Assembly (NCBI GenBank): GCA_963744935.1
Contig: CAVUVM010000005.1
Span: 1-64,000, forward strand
Reading direction: 5' to 3'
DNA length: 64,000 nt
Source: Bog-473 sp963744935
Lineage (GTDB): Bacteria > Actinomycetota > Acidimicrobiia > Acidimicrobiales > RAAP-2
Below are positions 17,226 through 25,743 of the stretch, in pieces. The first letter of the stretch is position 1; every line of letters starts with the position of its first letter. The translations under genes were made by a program, and so were the position numbers. The notes under the pieces are model-generated. The model was not told where the DNA came from, did not search any database, and saw only the letters and a program-made list of their open reading frames with translations.

Positions 17226-18647
17226 TCAGCCAGGCTCGGGGCGGAGCGTGGGGAAGGCGATGACCTCGCGGATGTTGGCCACGTCGCCGAGCAGCATCAC
17301 CAGGCGGTCGACGCCGAGCCCGAAGCCCGACGTCGGGGGCAGTCCGTACTCGAGCGCGCGGAGATACTCCTCGTCGACCTCAGCGGGTGCCTCCTCGTCG
17401 CCGGCGCGGGCGGCCGCCACCTGCTCTTCGAAGCGGGCGCGCTGGTCGTCGGGGTCGACGAGCTCGCTGAAGCCGTTGCCAAGCTCGCGGCCGGCGACGA
17501 CCGGCTCGTAGCGCTCGACGAGCTCGGGGCCGTCGCGGTGGCGACGCGCCAGCGGCGACACCTCGGCCGGGTAGTCGGTCACGAAGACCGGACCCCACAG
17601 CTCGGTCTCGGTCGTCTTCTCGTAGATCTCGAGGAGGATCTTGCCGGTCCCCCAGGCGTCGTCGACGGCGAGGCCGACTTCGGTCGCGGCCCGGGCCAAC
17701 TCGGCACGCGGCGCGCGCACGTCGAGCGTCATGCCGGTGGCCTCCGCGACGAGCTCGGTCATCGGCGCGCGACGCCACGGCGTCGTGAGGTCCAGGGCTC
17801 GCCCGCCGTAGCTCAGTTGCGTCGTGCCGCAGACGTCCTGGGCCAGCCCTGCCACCAGTTCCTCGAACACGACCATCGTGTCGGTGTAGTCGGCGTAGGC
17901 CTGATAGAGCTCGAGCATCGTGAACTCGGGGTTGTGGCGCGGCGAGATGCCTTCGTTGCGGAACATGCGGCCGATCTCGAACACCTTCTCGAAGCCGCCG
18001 ACCACGAGGCGCTTGAGGTAGAGCTCGGGCGCGATGCGCAAGAAGAAATCGACATCGAACGCGTTGTGGTGGGTGACGAACGGGCGCGCCGCTGCCCCGC
18101 CGAGGACCGGGTGCAGCAACGGTGTCTCCACCTCCACGAAACCCTGTCCCCAGAGGCGCTCGCGCATGCGCTGCACCACCGTGCTGCGCAGCTGCAGCAA
18201 CCGCCGACTGCTGTCGTTGGCCCACAGGTCGACCTCGCGCTGACGGTAGCGCGTCTCGATGTCGCTGACACCCCGCCACTTGTCGCCAAAGTTGCGCCGG
18301 GCCTGTGCCAGCAGCACCCACTCGCTCACCTTCACCGACAATTCACCGCGCTTGGTCCGCACCACCTCACCGCGCGCGCCGACCCAGTCGCCCAGATTCA
18401 GCCTGACGAACTCGTCGAAGCGCTCGGTCACCGCCGCCAGCGCGAACAGCTGCACGGAGCCCGAGCTGTCGCGCAGTTCGGCGAACGCGAGCTTGCCCTG
18501 GGGCCGGAAGAGCATGATGCGGCCGGCGACCCCGACTGTGACGCCGGACTCCTCCCCGGGGGCGAGCGACGACCAGGCCTCCACCACGGCCGCCGCCTCG
18601 TGGGTGCGCTCATAGCGGTAGGGGATCTCGGGTAGGACCTCGGTCAT
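17226..18647 (-). CDS. lysS: Lysyl-tRNA synthetase (class II)
   Basis: 473 residues. OB-fold anticodon-binding domain (VGVAGRIMLFRPQGKLAFAEL), then class II motif 1 (FVEVETPLLHPVLGGAAARPF), motif 2 (FEIGRMFRNEGISPRHNPEF) and motif 3 (GFGLGVDRLVMLLGD). It charges tRNA-Lys. Last gene of the pan-nad-coaX-lysS run, a conserved actinobacterial order; 10 bp after coaX. Confidence 0.96.
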   Translation of the reverse strand: MTEVLPEIPYRYERTHEAAAVVEAWSSLAPGEESGVTVGVAGRIMLFRPQGKLAFAELRDSSGSVQLFALAAVTERFDEFVRLNLGDWVGARGEVVRTKRGELSVKVSEWVLLAQARRNFGDKWRGVSDIETRYRQREVDLWANDSSRRLLQLRSTVVQRMRERLWGQGFVEVETPLLHPVLGGAAARPFVTHHNAFDVDFFLRIAPELYLKRLVVGGFEKVFEIGRMFRNEGISPRHNPEFTMLELYQAYADYTDTMVVFEELVAGLAQDVCGTTQLSYGGRALDLTTPWRRAPMTELVAEATGMTLDVRAPRAELARAATEVGLAVDDAWGTGKILLEIYEKTTETELWGPVFVTDYPAEVSPLARRHRDGPELVERYEPVVAGRELGNGFSELVDPDDQRARFEEQVAAARAGDEEAPAEVDEEYLRALEYGLPPTSGFGLGVDRLVMLLGDVANIREVIAFPTLRPEPG

Positions 18648-18657
18648 GCGCCGCCGC

Positions 18658-19509
18658 TCACGACGAGACGTTGCGTTCGTAGACGATGCGCAGGCCGTGC
18701 AGGGTCAGCCAGGGCTCCACGTGGTCAATCGTGTCCGAATACGGGGCGATGAGCGAACTGAAGCCGCCCGTCGCCACGACCGTCGAGGGGCCCAGCTCCT
18801 CCATGAAGCGCTTGGCCAGCGCGTCGACCAGTCCGGCGAAGCCGTACAGGGTCCCCGCCTCAATGGACTCGACGGTGGAGCGGCCGATGACGCTGCGCGG
18901 CTCGACGAGCTCCACCCGGCGCAGGGCGGCGGCTTGCTGGTAGAGGGCGTCGAGGCTGATGGCCACGCCGGGGGTGATCGCCCCGCCGAGGTACTCGCCC
19001 CTGGCGCTGACGGCCTCGACGGTCGTCGCGGTCCCCATGTCGACGACCACGCAGGGGCCGCCGTAGAGGTCGTAGGCGCCCACCGCGTCGGCGATGCGGT
19101 CGGCGCCGACCTCCTTAGGGTTGTCGTAGAGGATCGGCATCCCGCTCTTGGTGCCCGGTCCGAGGACGACGCACGGCACGTCGGCGAACCAGCGGCTCGC
19201 CATCTGGCGCAGCTCGGTCGTCACGTGGGGCACCGAGGAGCTCACCGCGATGCCGCTGACCGACGACGCGATGTCGAGGCCCTCGAGGTCGAGCAGCTGG
19301 GTCAGGAGCACGGCGTGCTCGTCGGGGGTCCTTGTGGGCACCGTCGAGAGGCGCCAGTGGTGCGTCAGGCCCGCGGGTGCCGTCGGGTCGCGCTCGCTCC
19401 CGATGCCGACCCCGACGCTTTCCTCGACGACGGCCACGGTGTCGGTGTCGTCGCACGTGTAGAGGCCGATGACCGTTTCGGTGTTGCCCACGTCGATGAC
19501 GAGGAGCAC
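18658..19509 (-). CDS. coaX: Type III pantothenate kinase
   Basis: 283 residues. ASKHA-fold phosphate loop MLLVIDVGNTETVIGLY, PKEVGADRIADAVGAYDLYG, the DMGTATTVEAV adenosine site and GGAITPGVAISLDALYQQAA. It phosphorylates pantothenate, the first step to CoA, matching panC and panD in the same cluster. Compared with typical CoaX there is an insertion of about 20 residues after residue 25 (ESVGVGIGSERDPTAPAG). Start is GTG at 19507-19509. Confidence 0.95.
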   Translation of the reverse strand: MLLVIDVGNTETVIGLYTCDDTDTVAVVEESVGVGIGSERDPTAPAGLTHHWRLSTVPTRTPDEHAVLLTQLLDLEGLDIASSVSGIAVSSSVPHVTTELRQMASRWFADVPCVVLGPGTKSGMPILYDNPKEVGADRIADAVGAYDLYGGPCVVVDMGTATTVEAVSARGEYLGGAITPGVAISLDALYQQAAALRRVELVEPRSVIGRSTVESIEAGTLYGFAGLVDALAKRFMEELGPSTVVATGGFSSLIAPYSDTIDHVEPWLTLHGLRIVYERNVSS

Positions 19510-19599
19510 TGGTCTCCCTTCCTCCTCTTTGCTCGCTTTTTGCTTGCCTTCGATTCTTTGTGCTTCCGTTGCTGCGTTTGTGCCTTGCTCGCGTTGTTC
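19510..19599 (-). other. Purine-rich spacer between nadC and coaX
   Basis: On the transcribed strand this 90-nt stretch is A/G-rich with repeated GCAA/GCGAGCAA-like units and ends in GAGGAGGAAGGGAG ahead of the coaX GTG. Its composition is unlike any other spacer in the cluster. It supplies an unusually long Shine-Dalgarno region and could be an unstructured ribosome standby site; no ORF is seen in it. Confidence 0.4.
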
Positions 19600-20506
19600 C
19601 TAGGCCGGAGCAGACACCGGCGCCGAATCCTCGGTCCACACGAGGTCGAGACCGAGGTCGAGCACCGGTGCCGAGTGAGTGAGGGCACCGACCGAGATGC
19701 GATCGGGCCCCGCTGCCGCGTAGTCCCCCACCGTGGCCAGGGTCACCCCACCCGAGACCTCGGTGAGGATGGGGCCGGTGGCGTCTCGGCGCGCCACCCT
19801 GATGGCCTCGGTGACGGTGGCGGGATCCATGTTGTCGAGCAGGACGGCGTCGGCGCCCGCCTGGGCCGCCTCGGCCACCTGGTCGAGCGTGTCGCACTCG
19901 ATCTCGACCAGCCGCCCGGGCCAGCGCGCCTGCGCCGCGTGCACCGCGTGGGTGATGGTCGTGCCGGCGAGGTGGTTGTCCTTCACCAACACGGCGTCGG
20001 AGAGCCCCGCCCGGTGGTTCGTGCCACCCCCGGCGCGCACGGCGGCCTTTTCCAGCACGCGGAGCCCGGGCGTGGTCTTGCGGGTGTCGAGGATCTCCAC
20101 GGCGCGGTTGCGCTCGCGGGCGGCCTCGACGAACTTGGCCGTGAGCGTGGCCACGCCCGAGAGGTGGCCGAGAAAGTTGAGGGCCGTCCGCTCCGCCGTG
20201 AGGATGGGACGCAGGGGACCCGTGACCTCCATGAGCGTCTCGCCCACCGTAAGAGGGTCGCCGTCGACGACGCGCCACTCGACGGCCAGACCGGGGCCGA
20301 CGCGCGCGAAGGTCTCGGTGGCGCAGTCACGCCCCGCCAGCACGCCACTGCGCCGGGCTCGCAGCACGTCAGCGCGCCGTGACACCCTCGGGCACCAGTG
20401 CCGCCGTGAGGTCGCCGTCGGGGCCGAGGTCCTCGGCCAGGGCACGCGCCACCGCCTCGCGCACCGCCCGCGCGTACACGGTGTCTGGCTCGCCTCCCCC
20501 GCTCAT
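19600..20506 (-). CDS. nadC: Nicotinate-nucleotide pyrophosphorylase (carboxylating), frameshifted
   Basis: The N-terminus starts at ATG 20504-20506 (MSGGGEPDTVYARAVREAV, then ALAEDLGPDGDLTAALVP) and hits a stop at about 20371. The rest of the enzyme follows in the next frame: RRSGVLAG, LNFLGHLSGVATLT, the substrate-binding DTRKTTPGLR, GGGTNHRAGLSD and VSGGVTLATVGDYA. Dropping one base near 20374 restores the spacing seen in other NadC proteins (14 residues between the Pro and Gly of these motifs). It converts quinolinate to nicotinate mononucleotide. A sequence error is most likely. It overlaps nothing; nadB ends 10 bp upstream. Confidence 0.88.
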
Positions 20507-20516
20507 GCGCCACCAC

Positions 20517-22175
20517 TCATGCGCCACCACCGCGCTCGAGGAGGTCGGCGGGCGCCCCGTGGACCAGGCGGCACCGCCAGGCCGGGTCGGTCTCGGGGTA
20601 CTCGCGCCGCGAGTGGGCGCCGCGGCTCTCGGTGCGGGCGAGCGCGGAGGTCAACAGCGCGTCGGCCAGCTGCAACAGGTTGGCCAGCTCGCCCTCGGCG
20701 ACCGACCGGGCGCGCACGCCGAGCACACCCGCGATCTCCTCGACCACGGCGCGCGCACCGGCAAGGGATTCGGCGCTGCGCACCACACCCGCGCCGCGAG
20801 TCATGGCGCGCTGCAGCGTGTCGCGCAACTTGGGCACGTCCGCGCCGGGCTGCGCCACAGGGCCGAACGGCGGCACGACGGGGTGGCGGGCGAGTACCCG
20901 GGCGTCGATCCCGTCAACTGGCTCCGCGCCCAGCACGGCACGCAGCGCGCCGCTGGCCTCGGGCCCCTGCGCACCGGCCGGGATGTGCTCGGCCAGGCGC
21001 GCCCCGAAGACCATGCCCTCGAGCAAGGAGTTGGAGGCGAGCCGGTTGGCCCCGTGCACGCCGGTGCAGGCCACCTCGCCCACGGCCCAGAGCCCGGGCA
21101 GCGCCGTGGCGCCCCACAAGTCGGTGACCACGCCGCCAGAAAGGTGGTGCGCCGCCGGCGCGATCGGAAGCCAGTCGCGCTCGGGGTCGAGCCCGATGGA
21201 GGACAGCGAGGCGGCGATGGTCGGAAAGCGCGCCGAGAAGCGCTCGAGCGCGGTGGCGTCGAGCCAGAGGTGGTCCACGCCCTGGGCCGCCATGGTGGCG
21301 GCCATGGCGCGGCTGACCACGTCACGCGGCGCCAGCTCGTCGACGAAACGCTCGCCTTCGCGGTCGCGCAGCAGCGCGCCGTGGCCGCGCAGCGCCTCGG
21401 ACAGGAGGGGGCGGGGCATGGCGGGGTGGTGCAGCGCCGTCGGGTGGAACTGGACGAACTCGACGTCGGCCACCGGGACGCCGGCGCGCAGCGCCATGGC
21501 GACGCCGTCGCCCGTCGACTCGGGCGGGTTGGTCGTGACCGAGAACAGCTGGCCGGCGCCGCCGGTCGCCAGCACGACGTGATTGGCCCGTACCTCGACC
21601 GCCTCGGTGCCAGGCGGACCCGGTGGCAGGGCGCGCACGCCCACACAGCGGCCGTCCTCGGTGAGCAGATCGAGCGCGAACCAGCCCTCGAGCACGGCGC
21701 TGGCCGAGCGGTAGGTGGCGTCGACCAGCGCGCGCTCCACCTCGGCGCCGGTGGCGGCGCCCCCGGCGTGGACGACACGCGGCGCCGAGTGGCCGCCCTC
21801 GCGGGCGAGCGCCAGCGATCCCGTCGCTTCGCGGTCGAACTCGGCGCCGAGCGCGATCAGCTCGTGCACACGCCCGGGGCCCTCGTCGACCAGGACCCGG
21901 ACGGCCTCCTCGTCGCACAGGCCGGCGCCGGCGGCAAGGGTGTCGGCCAGGTGCAGGTCGGTCGAGTCCTCGTCGCCCCCGAGCACCGCGGCCACGCCGC
22001 CTTGGGCCCAGCGGGTTGCCGCCTGCGCCAGCGCGCCCTTGGTCAAGACGCCGAGGGTGAGACCAGGTCCGCCCGCCGCGGCGGGTCCGGCGAGCCTGAC
22101 GGCGGCGGACAGCCCGGCGACACCGCTGCCCAGGACCAGGACGTCGAAGGGTCCCGGCCGAGCGGCGTCGGTCAC
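20517..22175 (-). CDS. nadB: L-aspartate oxidase
   Basis: 552 residues. FAD-binding Rossmann start (FDVLVLGSGVAGLSAAVRL), the flavoprotein capping segment with TRWAQGGVAAVLG, the substrate loop with EGGHSAPRVVHAGG, a second FAD motif GLWAVGEVACTGVHGANRLASNSLLEG, and the succinate-dehydrogenase-like helical C-terminus. It oxidises aspartate to iminoaspartate for quinolinate synthesis. NadA, the next enzyme, is usually adjacent but is not in this cluster. It overlaps panD by 4 bp. Confidence 0.95.
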   Translation of the reverse strand: MTDAARPGPFDVLVLGSGVAGLSAAVRLAGPAAAGGPGLTLGVLTKGALAQAATRWAQGGVAAVLGGDEDSTDLHLADTLAAGAGLCDEEAVRVLVDEGPGRVHELIALGAEFDREATGSLALAREGGHSAPRVVHAGGAATGAEVERALVDATYRSASAVLEGWFALDLLTEDGRCVGVRALPPGPPGTEAVEVRANHVVLATGGAGQLFSVTTNPPESTGDGVAMALRAGVPVADVEFVQFHPTALHHPAMPRPLLSEALRGHGALLRDREGERFVDELAPRDVVSRAMAATMAAQGVDHLWLDATALERFSARFPTIAASLSSIGLDPERDWLPIAPAAHHLSGGVVTDLWGATALPGLWAVGEVACTGVHGANRLASNSLLEGMVFGARLAEHIPAGAQGPEASGALRAVLGAEPVDGIDARVLARHPVVPPFGPVAQPGADVPKLRDTLQRAMTRGAGVVRSAESLAGARAVVEEIAGVLGVRARSVAEGELANLLQLADALLTSALARTESRGAHSRREYPETDPAWRCRLVHGAPADLLERGGGA

Positions 22176-22564
22176 GCCGGTTCGGTCAAGGTCAGCTCGG
22201 CATCGAGCCGGGCCGACACCGCGTCGATGACGCGGTTGCGCCCGTCGACGTGGATCACACGCGGCACGTAGCTCTCGAGCTCGGCGCGCTCGTAGTCAGC
22301 GTAGGTGATGATGATCACCTTGTCGCCGGGCGCCACCAGCCGCGCCGCCGCGCCGTTCAGACAGACCTGGCCGCGCTCGCCTTCGATGGCATAGGTCTCG
22401 AAGCGCGCGCCGTTGTCGATGTCGAGAACGGCCACCTGCTCGTAGGGGACGATGTCGGCCAGCGCCATCAGCTCGGTGTCGATGGACACCGAGCCCACGT
22501 AGTGCAGGTTGGCATCGGTGACGGTGGCGCGGTGGATCTTCGACTTCATCATGCGGCGGCGCAT
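22172..22564 (-). CDS. panD: Aspartate 1-decarboxylase
   Basis: 130 residues. The self-cleavage site is YVGSVSID, where Ser becomes the pyruvoyl cofactor. With the start at ATG 22562-22564 that Ser is residue 25, exactly as in E. coli PanD, which decided the start over the internal ATGs. Other landmarks: HRATVTDANLHY, NGARFETYAIEGERG and GDKVIIITYADY. It makes beta-alanine for pantothenate. It begins right after the panC stop. Confidence 0.96.
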   Translation of the reverse strand: MRRRMMKSKIHRATVTDANLHYVGSVSIDTELMALADIVPYEQVAVLDIDNGARFETYAIEGERGQVCLNGAAARLVAPGDKVIIITYADYERAELESYVPRVIHVDGRNRVIDAVSARLDAELTLTEPA

Positions 22565-22568
22565 CGGC

Positions 22569-23549
22569 TCAACCTGTCCTTTCGAGTTGGCGGGCCACAG
22601 AGGCCGTGTCGTATCGGGCCACAGCGGACGCGCTGTCTGCGGCCCGTGTGGATGATGCGGGTGCGAGGTGTGCCGCGACGTCGTCGGCCCCTTCGAGGGC
22701 GGCGCTGTTGTCGATCAGGCGGACGGGCCCGACCCGCGCTGCAATGAGCAGGCGGGCCGCGGCAGGGTCGGCGACCGTCACGGCCTCGGCCAGCGTGGCG
22801 GCGTCGACCACGACCGCGTAGTCGAGCTGGGCCAGTGGCTCGGCCGCCACGACGGCGCTCATCGCGTCGGCCAGGGCTGCGCCGGAGCGCTCTCCGGCCG
22901 CGACGGCGGCCCGCGCCCTGTCCAGCGCCCGCGGCAGCACCGCGGCCGCGGCGCGCTCGGTGGCGGTCAGGCGCACGTTGCGGCTCGAGCGCGCCAGCCC
23001 GTCGTGCTCGCGCACGATGGGGCAGCCGACCAGCTCGACCGGCAACGACAGCTCGCTCACCATGGCGCGCACCACCGCCAGCTGCTGGTAGTCCTTCAGG
23101 CCGAAGTAGGCCCGGCACGGGCCGGTGATGGCGAACAGCTTGGCCACCACGGTCGCCACGCCGTCGAAGTGTCCCGGGCGCGCCTCGCCCTCCCAGGACT
23201 CGCTGACGCCGCGCACCGTGACCGTCGTCGAAGGGGGCTCGGGCCACGTCGGGTACATCTCGGCCACGCTGGGTGCGAAGACGACGTCGACACCGGTCTC
23301 CTTGCACACCCGCAGGTCGCGTTCGAGGGTGCGCGGATAGTGCGCGATGTCCTCTGGGTCGCCGAATTGCAACGGGTTGACGAAGATGGTCACCACGACT
23401 GTGTCGCACTCCGCACGCGCCCGCTCCATGAGCGAAAGGTGTCCGTCGTGCAGGGCGCCCATGGTCGGCACGAGGCCGACGCAGGCGCCGCGTGTGCGCG
23501 CCCCATCGAGCTGCGCGTGGCAGGCGGCAGCGGACTCGACGACCTCCAC
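22569..23549 (-). CDS. panC: Pantoate-beta-alanine ligase
   Basis: 326 residues from the GTG 23547-23549, which has GAGGGA upstream. Motifs: VPTMGALHDGHLSLMERA (HIGH-like ATP site), SIFVNPLQF-type TIFVNPLQFGDPEDI, YFGLKDYQQLAVVRAM and RSSRNVRLT. It joins pantoate and beta-alanine. About 40 residues longer than most PanC proteins because of an Ala/Ser-rich C-terminal extension after RLIDNSAALEG. The open frame upstream of 23549 overlaps the DUF2520 gene and is not coding. Confidence 0.94.
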   Translation of the reverse strand: MEVVESAAACHAQLDGARTRGACVGLVPTMGALHDGHLSLMERARAECDTVVVTIFVNPLQFGDPEDIAHYPRTLERDLRVCKETGVDVVFAPSVAEMYPTWPEPPSTTVTVRGVSESWEGEARPGHFDGVATVVAKLFAITGPCRAYFGLKDYQQLAVVRAMVSELSLPVELVGCPIVREHDGLARSSRNVRLTATERAAAAVLPRALDRARAAVAAGERSGAALADAMSAVVAAEPLAQLDYAVVVDAATLAEAVTVADPAAARLLIAARVGPVRLIDNSAALEGADDVAAHLAPASSTRAADSASAVARYDTASVARQLERTG

Positions 23550-23560
23550 GACGTTGTCCC

Positions 23561-24328
23561 TCAGACCGTCGCCGGCACGGCCGGCGCCGTCTCGTCGGGC
23601 GTCGCCGTCTGCGCGTCCCCGCTGGTGGCCAGACGCGTCGCCAGCGCCGCGCCGGCCTGGTAGTCGCTGCGCTCGTCCTCGGGCAGCGCGTCGAGGTGGC
23701 GGCTGAGGGTGGCCCAGTCGCCGCGGCGCGCCGGACCGGTCAGCGCCGCACGTGCCCCCAGCGAGGCCACGTCGTCGACGGCGGCCCGGGTCAGCGGCAA
23801 GAAGGACTCCAGGTCGAGCCCGACCGAGGCAGCCACGCGCTCGACTTGGCCGAGCAGCGCCACGACGTGGTTGGCGGCGATGCAGGCAGCGGCGTGGTAG
23901 GCGGCGCGGTTTTCGTCGGCCACTTCGACGAGCCGGCCGCCCAGGCACTCCACCATCTCGCGCGCCACGGGCTCGCCGGCCACGGCGAAGGTGACCCCCG
24001 AGGCGAGGCGGGCCGCCCCGACCTCCCCGTTGGGCAGCGGGACGAGCGGGTGGACAGCGGCCCGCTGCGGATGCGGCGCCAGCGCATCGAGCCCGAGCGA
24101 GCCCGAGAGGTGCACCACTGTCGTGGTGGGCTCGGGGATGACGCTCGCCGCCACCTCGGCGACGGCGTCGTCGGGCGTGGCGATCACGAGCACGTCCACG
24201 CCTCGGGCGGCGTCGGCCATGTCGTCGTGGCGCCCGCGAAAGCCGGCGAAATCCCACCCGCGCGCCGAGAGCGCGGCGGCGAGGGACGTACCGGCCCGAC
24301 CGGGACCGATGATCCGGATGGAGTGCAT
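23561..24328 (-). CDS. DUF2520 Rossmann-fold oxidoreductase-like protein
   Basis: 255 residues. N-terminal NADP-binding domain (MHSIRIIGPGRAGTSLAAAL, VLVIATPDDAV), HLSGSLGLDAL, PLPNGEV, then a C-terminal helical DUF2520 domain with YHAAACIAANHVVALLGQ. It resembles ketopantoate/pyrroline-5-carboxylate reductase-type proteins. DUF2520 genes next to panC are common in actinobacteria, so a role at the ketopantoate-reduction step (PanE-like) is plausible but unproven. It ends 12 bp before panC. Confidence 0.8.
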   Translation of the reverse strand: MHSIRIIGPGRAGTSLAAALSARGWDFAGFRGRHDDMADAARGVDVLVIATPDDAVAEVAASVIPEPTTTVVHLSGSLGLDALAPHPQRAAVHPLVPLPNGEVGAARLASGVTFAVAGEPVAREMVECLGGRLVEVADENRAAYHAAACIAANHVVALLGQVERVAASVGLDLESFLPLTRAAVDDVASLGARAALTGPARRGDWATLSRHLDALPEDERSDYQAGAALATRLATSGDAQTATPDETAPAVPATV

Positions 24329-24395
24329 TCGACCTCCTTCGGCGTTCCAGCCCCTGTCGGGTGCCGTTCGCCTACAGACGATGCGAAAACGTCAC

Positions 24396-24869
24396 CTACA
24401 GATTACCCACACGGCTGACGTCCCCACCAACCGCACTGAGCTGCCCCGCGGTCACCAGGTCGGGGGCGAGGTCGGCCAGGGGTTGGAGGACGAAACGCCG
24501 CTCCCACATGCGGGGGTGCGGCACCGTCAGGTCCGGCTCGTCGACGGCGATGCCCTCCACCCACAGCACGTCGGCGTCGAGGGTCCGCGGGCCCCATCGT
24601 TCGGCCCGTTCCCGCTGCGCCGCCTCTTCCAGGGAACGGCAGCGCTCGAGGAGGCGGCGCGGCGGATCGGCGGTGGCGAGTTCGACCACGACGTTGAGGT
24701 ACGGCCCCTGCCCCCCGGGGCCGCCCACCGGTTCGCTCTCGTAGACCGCCGAGACGGCGACCACGTCGCCGGCGGCGGCGAGCCCGTCCACGCCGGCGCG
24801 CAGGTAGGCGGCACGATCGCCCAGGTTGGAGCCGAGGCCGATGAAGGCGCGCCGGGTCGCGCCTGGCAT
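24396..24869 (-). CDS. folK: 2-amino-4-hydroxy-6-hydroxymethyldihydropteridine pyrophosphokinase
   Basis: 157 residues: FIGLGSNLGDRAAYLRAGV, YESEPVGGPGGQGPYLNVVVEL, RERAERWGPRTLDADVLW and VPHPRMWERRFVLQPL. These are the complete HPPK signature set, including the two metal Asp residues in LDAD. It activates the pterin for FolP. Its ATG overlaps the folB stop. Confidence 0.95.
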   Translation of the reverse strand: MPGATRRAFIGLGSNLGDRAAYLRAGVDGLAAAGDVVAVSAVYESEPVGGPGGQGPYLNVVVELATADPPRRLLERCRSLEEAAQRERAERWGPRTLDADVLWVEGIAVDEPDLTVPHPRMWERRFVLQPLADLAPDLVTAGQLSAVGGDVSRVGNL

Positions 24870-25231
24870 CAGCGGGCGCGCCGCACCCTGACCCCGGTCG
24901 AAGCCACGTCGAGCGCCAACGGGGGGCGGAGCTTGCGCACGGTGACCTCGACGGCGTCGAGCCGAGGATCGCTGACCAGCAGCGCGCTGGCCAGCCGGCC
25001 GGCCAGCGCCTCGAGGAGCGCGTACGACCGCCCGCCGACCACCTCGGCCGCGGTCTGGGCCAGCGCGCCGTAGTCCACCGTGTCGGCCAGGTCGTCGCTC
25101 TTCTGGGCGGCAGCCATGTCCAGCCAGGCCACGACGTCGACCGAGAAGGGCTGGGCCCGCTCCCGCTCCTCGGGCAGGACACCGTGCACCCCGGTCACCC
25201 GGAGGTCACGGATCTCGATGCGGTCGGTCAC
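24869..25231 (-). CDS. folB: Dihydroneopterin aldolase
   Basis: 120 residues from GTG 25229-25231. IEIRDLRVTGVHGVLPEERERAQPF carries the FolB active-site start, then DTVDYGALAQTAAEVV and LLEALAGRLASALL. It releases glycolaldehyde from dihydroneopterin. It overlaps the upstream pseudophosphatase gene by 4 bp and folK by 1 bp, so the folate genes are tightly coupled. Confidence 0.94.
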   Translation of the reverse strand: MTDRIEIRDLRVTGVHGVLPEERERAQPFSVDVVAWLDMAAAQKSDDLADTVDYGALAQTAAEVVGGRSYALLEALAGRLASALLVSDPRLDAVEVTVRKLRPPLALDVASTGVRVRRAR

Positions 25232-25743
25232 CGCACGCGGCCGCGTGCAGGCATGCCCTCCAGCTCCGACAGCAGCTCGCGCCCGGGCTCCCCCATGGCG
25301 TGCCCCACCACGTGCTCGATGAGGGCGACCGCCTGGGGGAGGTTGGTGATGCGCTCGGACCACACGAGGTACCCGGCCAGCACGCCCATGACCCGGTCGC
25401 CCAGCTCGTCTTGGTGCACGAGGATGCGCAGGCCCGCCGCCAGTGACTCGTCGATGTCCTGGTAGCAGCCGGCCAGCCCCGGCCGGGGGTCTCCGGCGCG
25501 CTCGAGGGGGTAGTGGGCCCAGGCCAGGCCCTCTTCCTCGTAGGCAGCCAGGTTGTGGGGCGAGGGCAGCAACGAGATGATGCGACCGAAGCCCTGCACA
25601 CGCAGCCAGATGATCTCTTCCTGGCGCCGCACCCGGCGGTGGTTGACCGAGAAGCCACCCGGCCGCTCGCTGGCGGCCAGGTGGTCCTTGATCACCCAGG
25701 TGAAATTGCGCGGCGGGATGCCGGCGGCCCACTTGCCCTTCAT
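25228..25743 (-). CDS. Dual-specificity-phosphatase-like protein with altered active site
   Basis: 171 residues from ATG 25741-25743 (ATGA overlap with folP). The fold reads like a cysteine phosphatase of the DSP family: RIISLLPSPHNLAAYEEEGLAWAHYPL, then DIDESLAAGLRILVHQDELGDRVMGVLAGYLVW. The signature HCx5R appears as HQDELGDR, that is Cys replaced by Gln, with the Arg kept. Without the nucleophile it should be a pseudophosphatase, perhaps a phospho-ligand-binding or regulatory protein. Its place inside the folate operon suggests a linked function, for instance with the triphosphate intermediates after FolE, but this is speculation. Confidence 0.6.
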   Translation of the reverse strand: MKGKWAAGIPPRNFTWVIKDHLAASERPGGFSVNHRRVRRQEEIIWLRVQGFGRIISLLPSPHNLAAYEEEGLAWAHYPLERAGDPRPGLAGCYQDIDESLAAGLRILVHQDELGDRVMGVLAGYLVWSERITNLPQAVALIEHVVGHAMGEPGRELLSELEGMPARGRVR

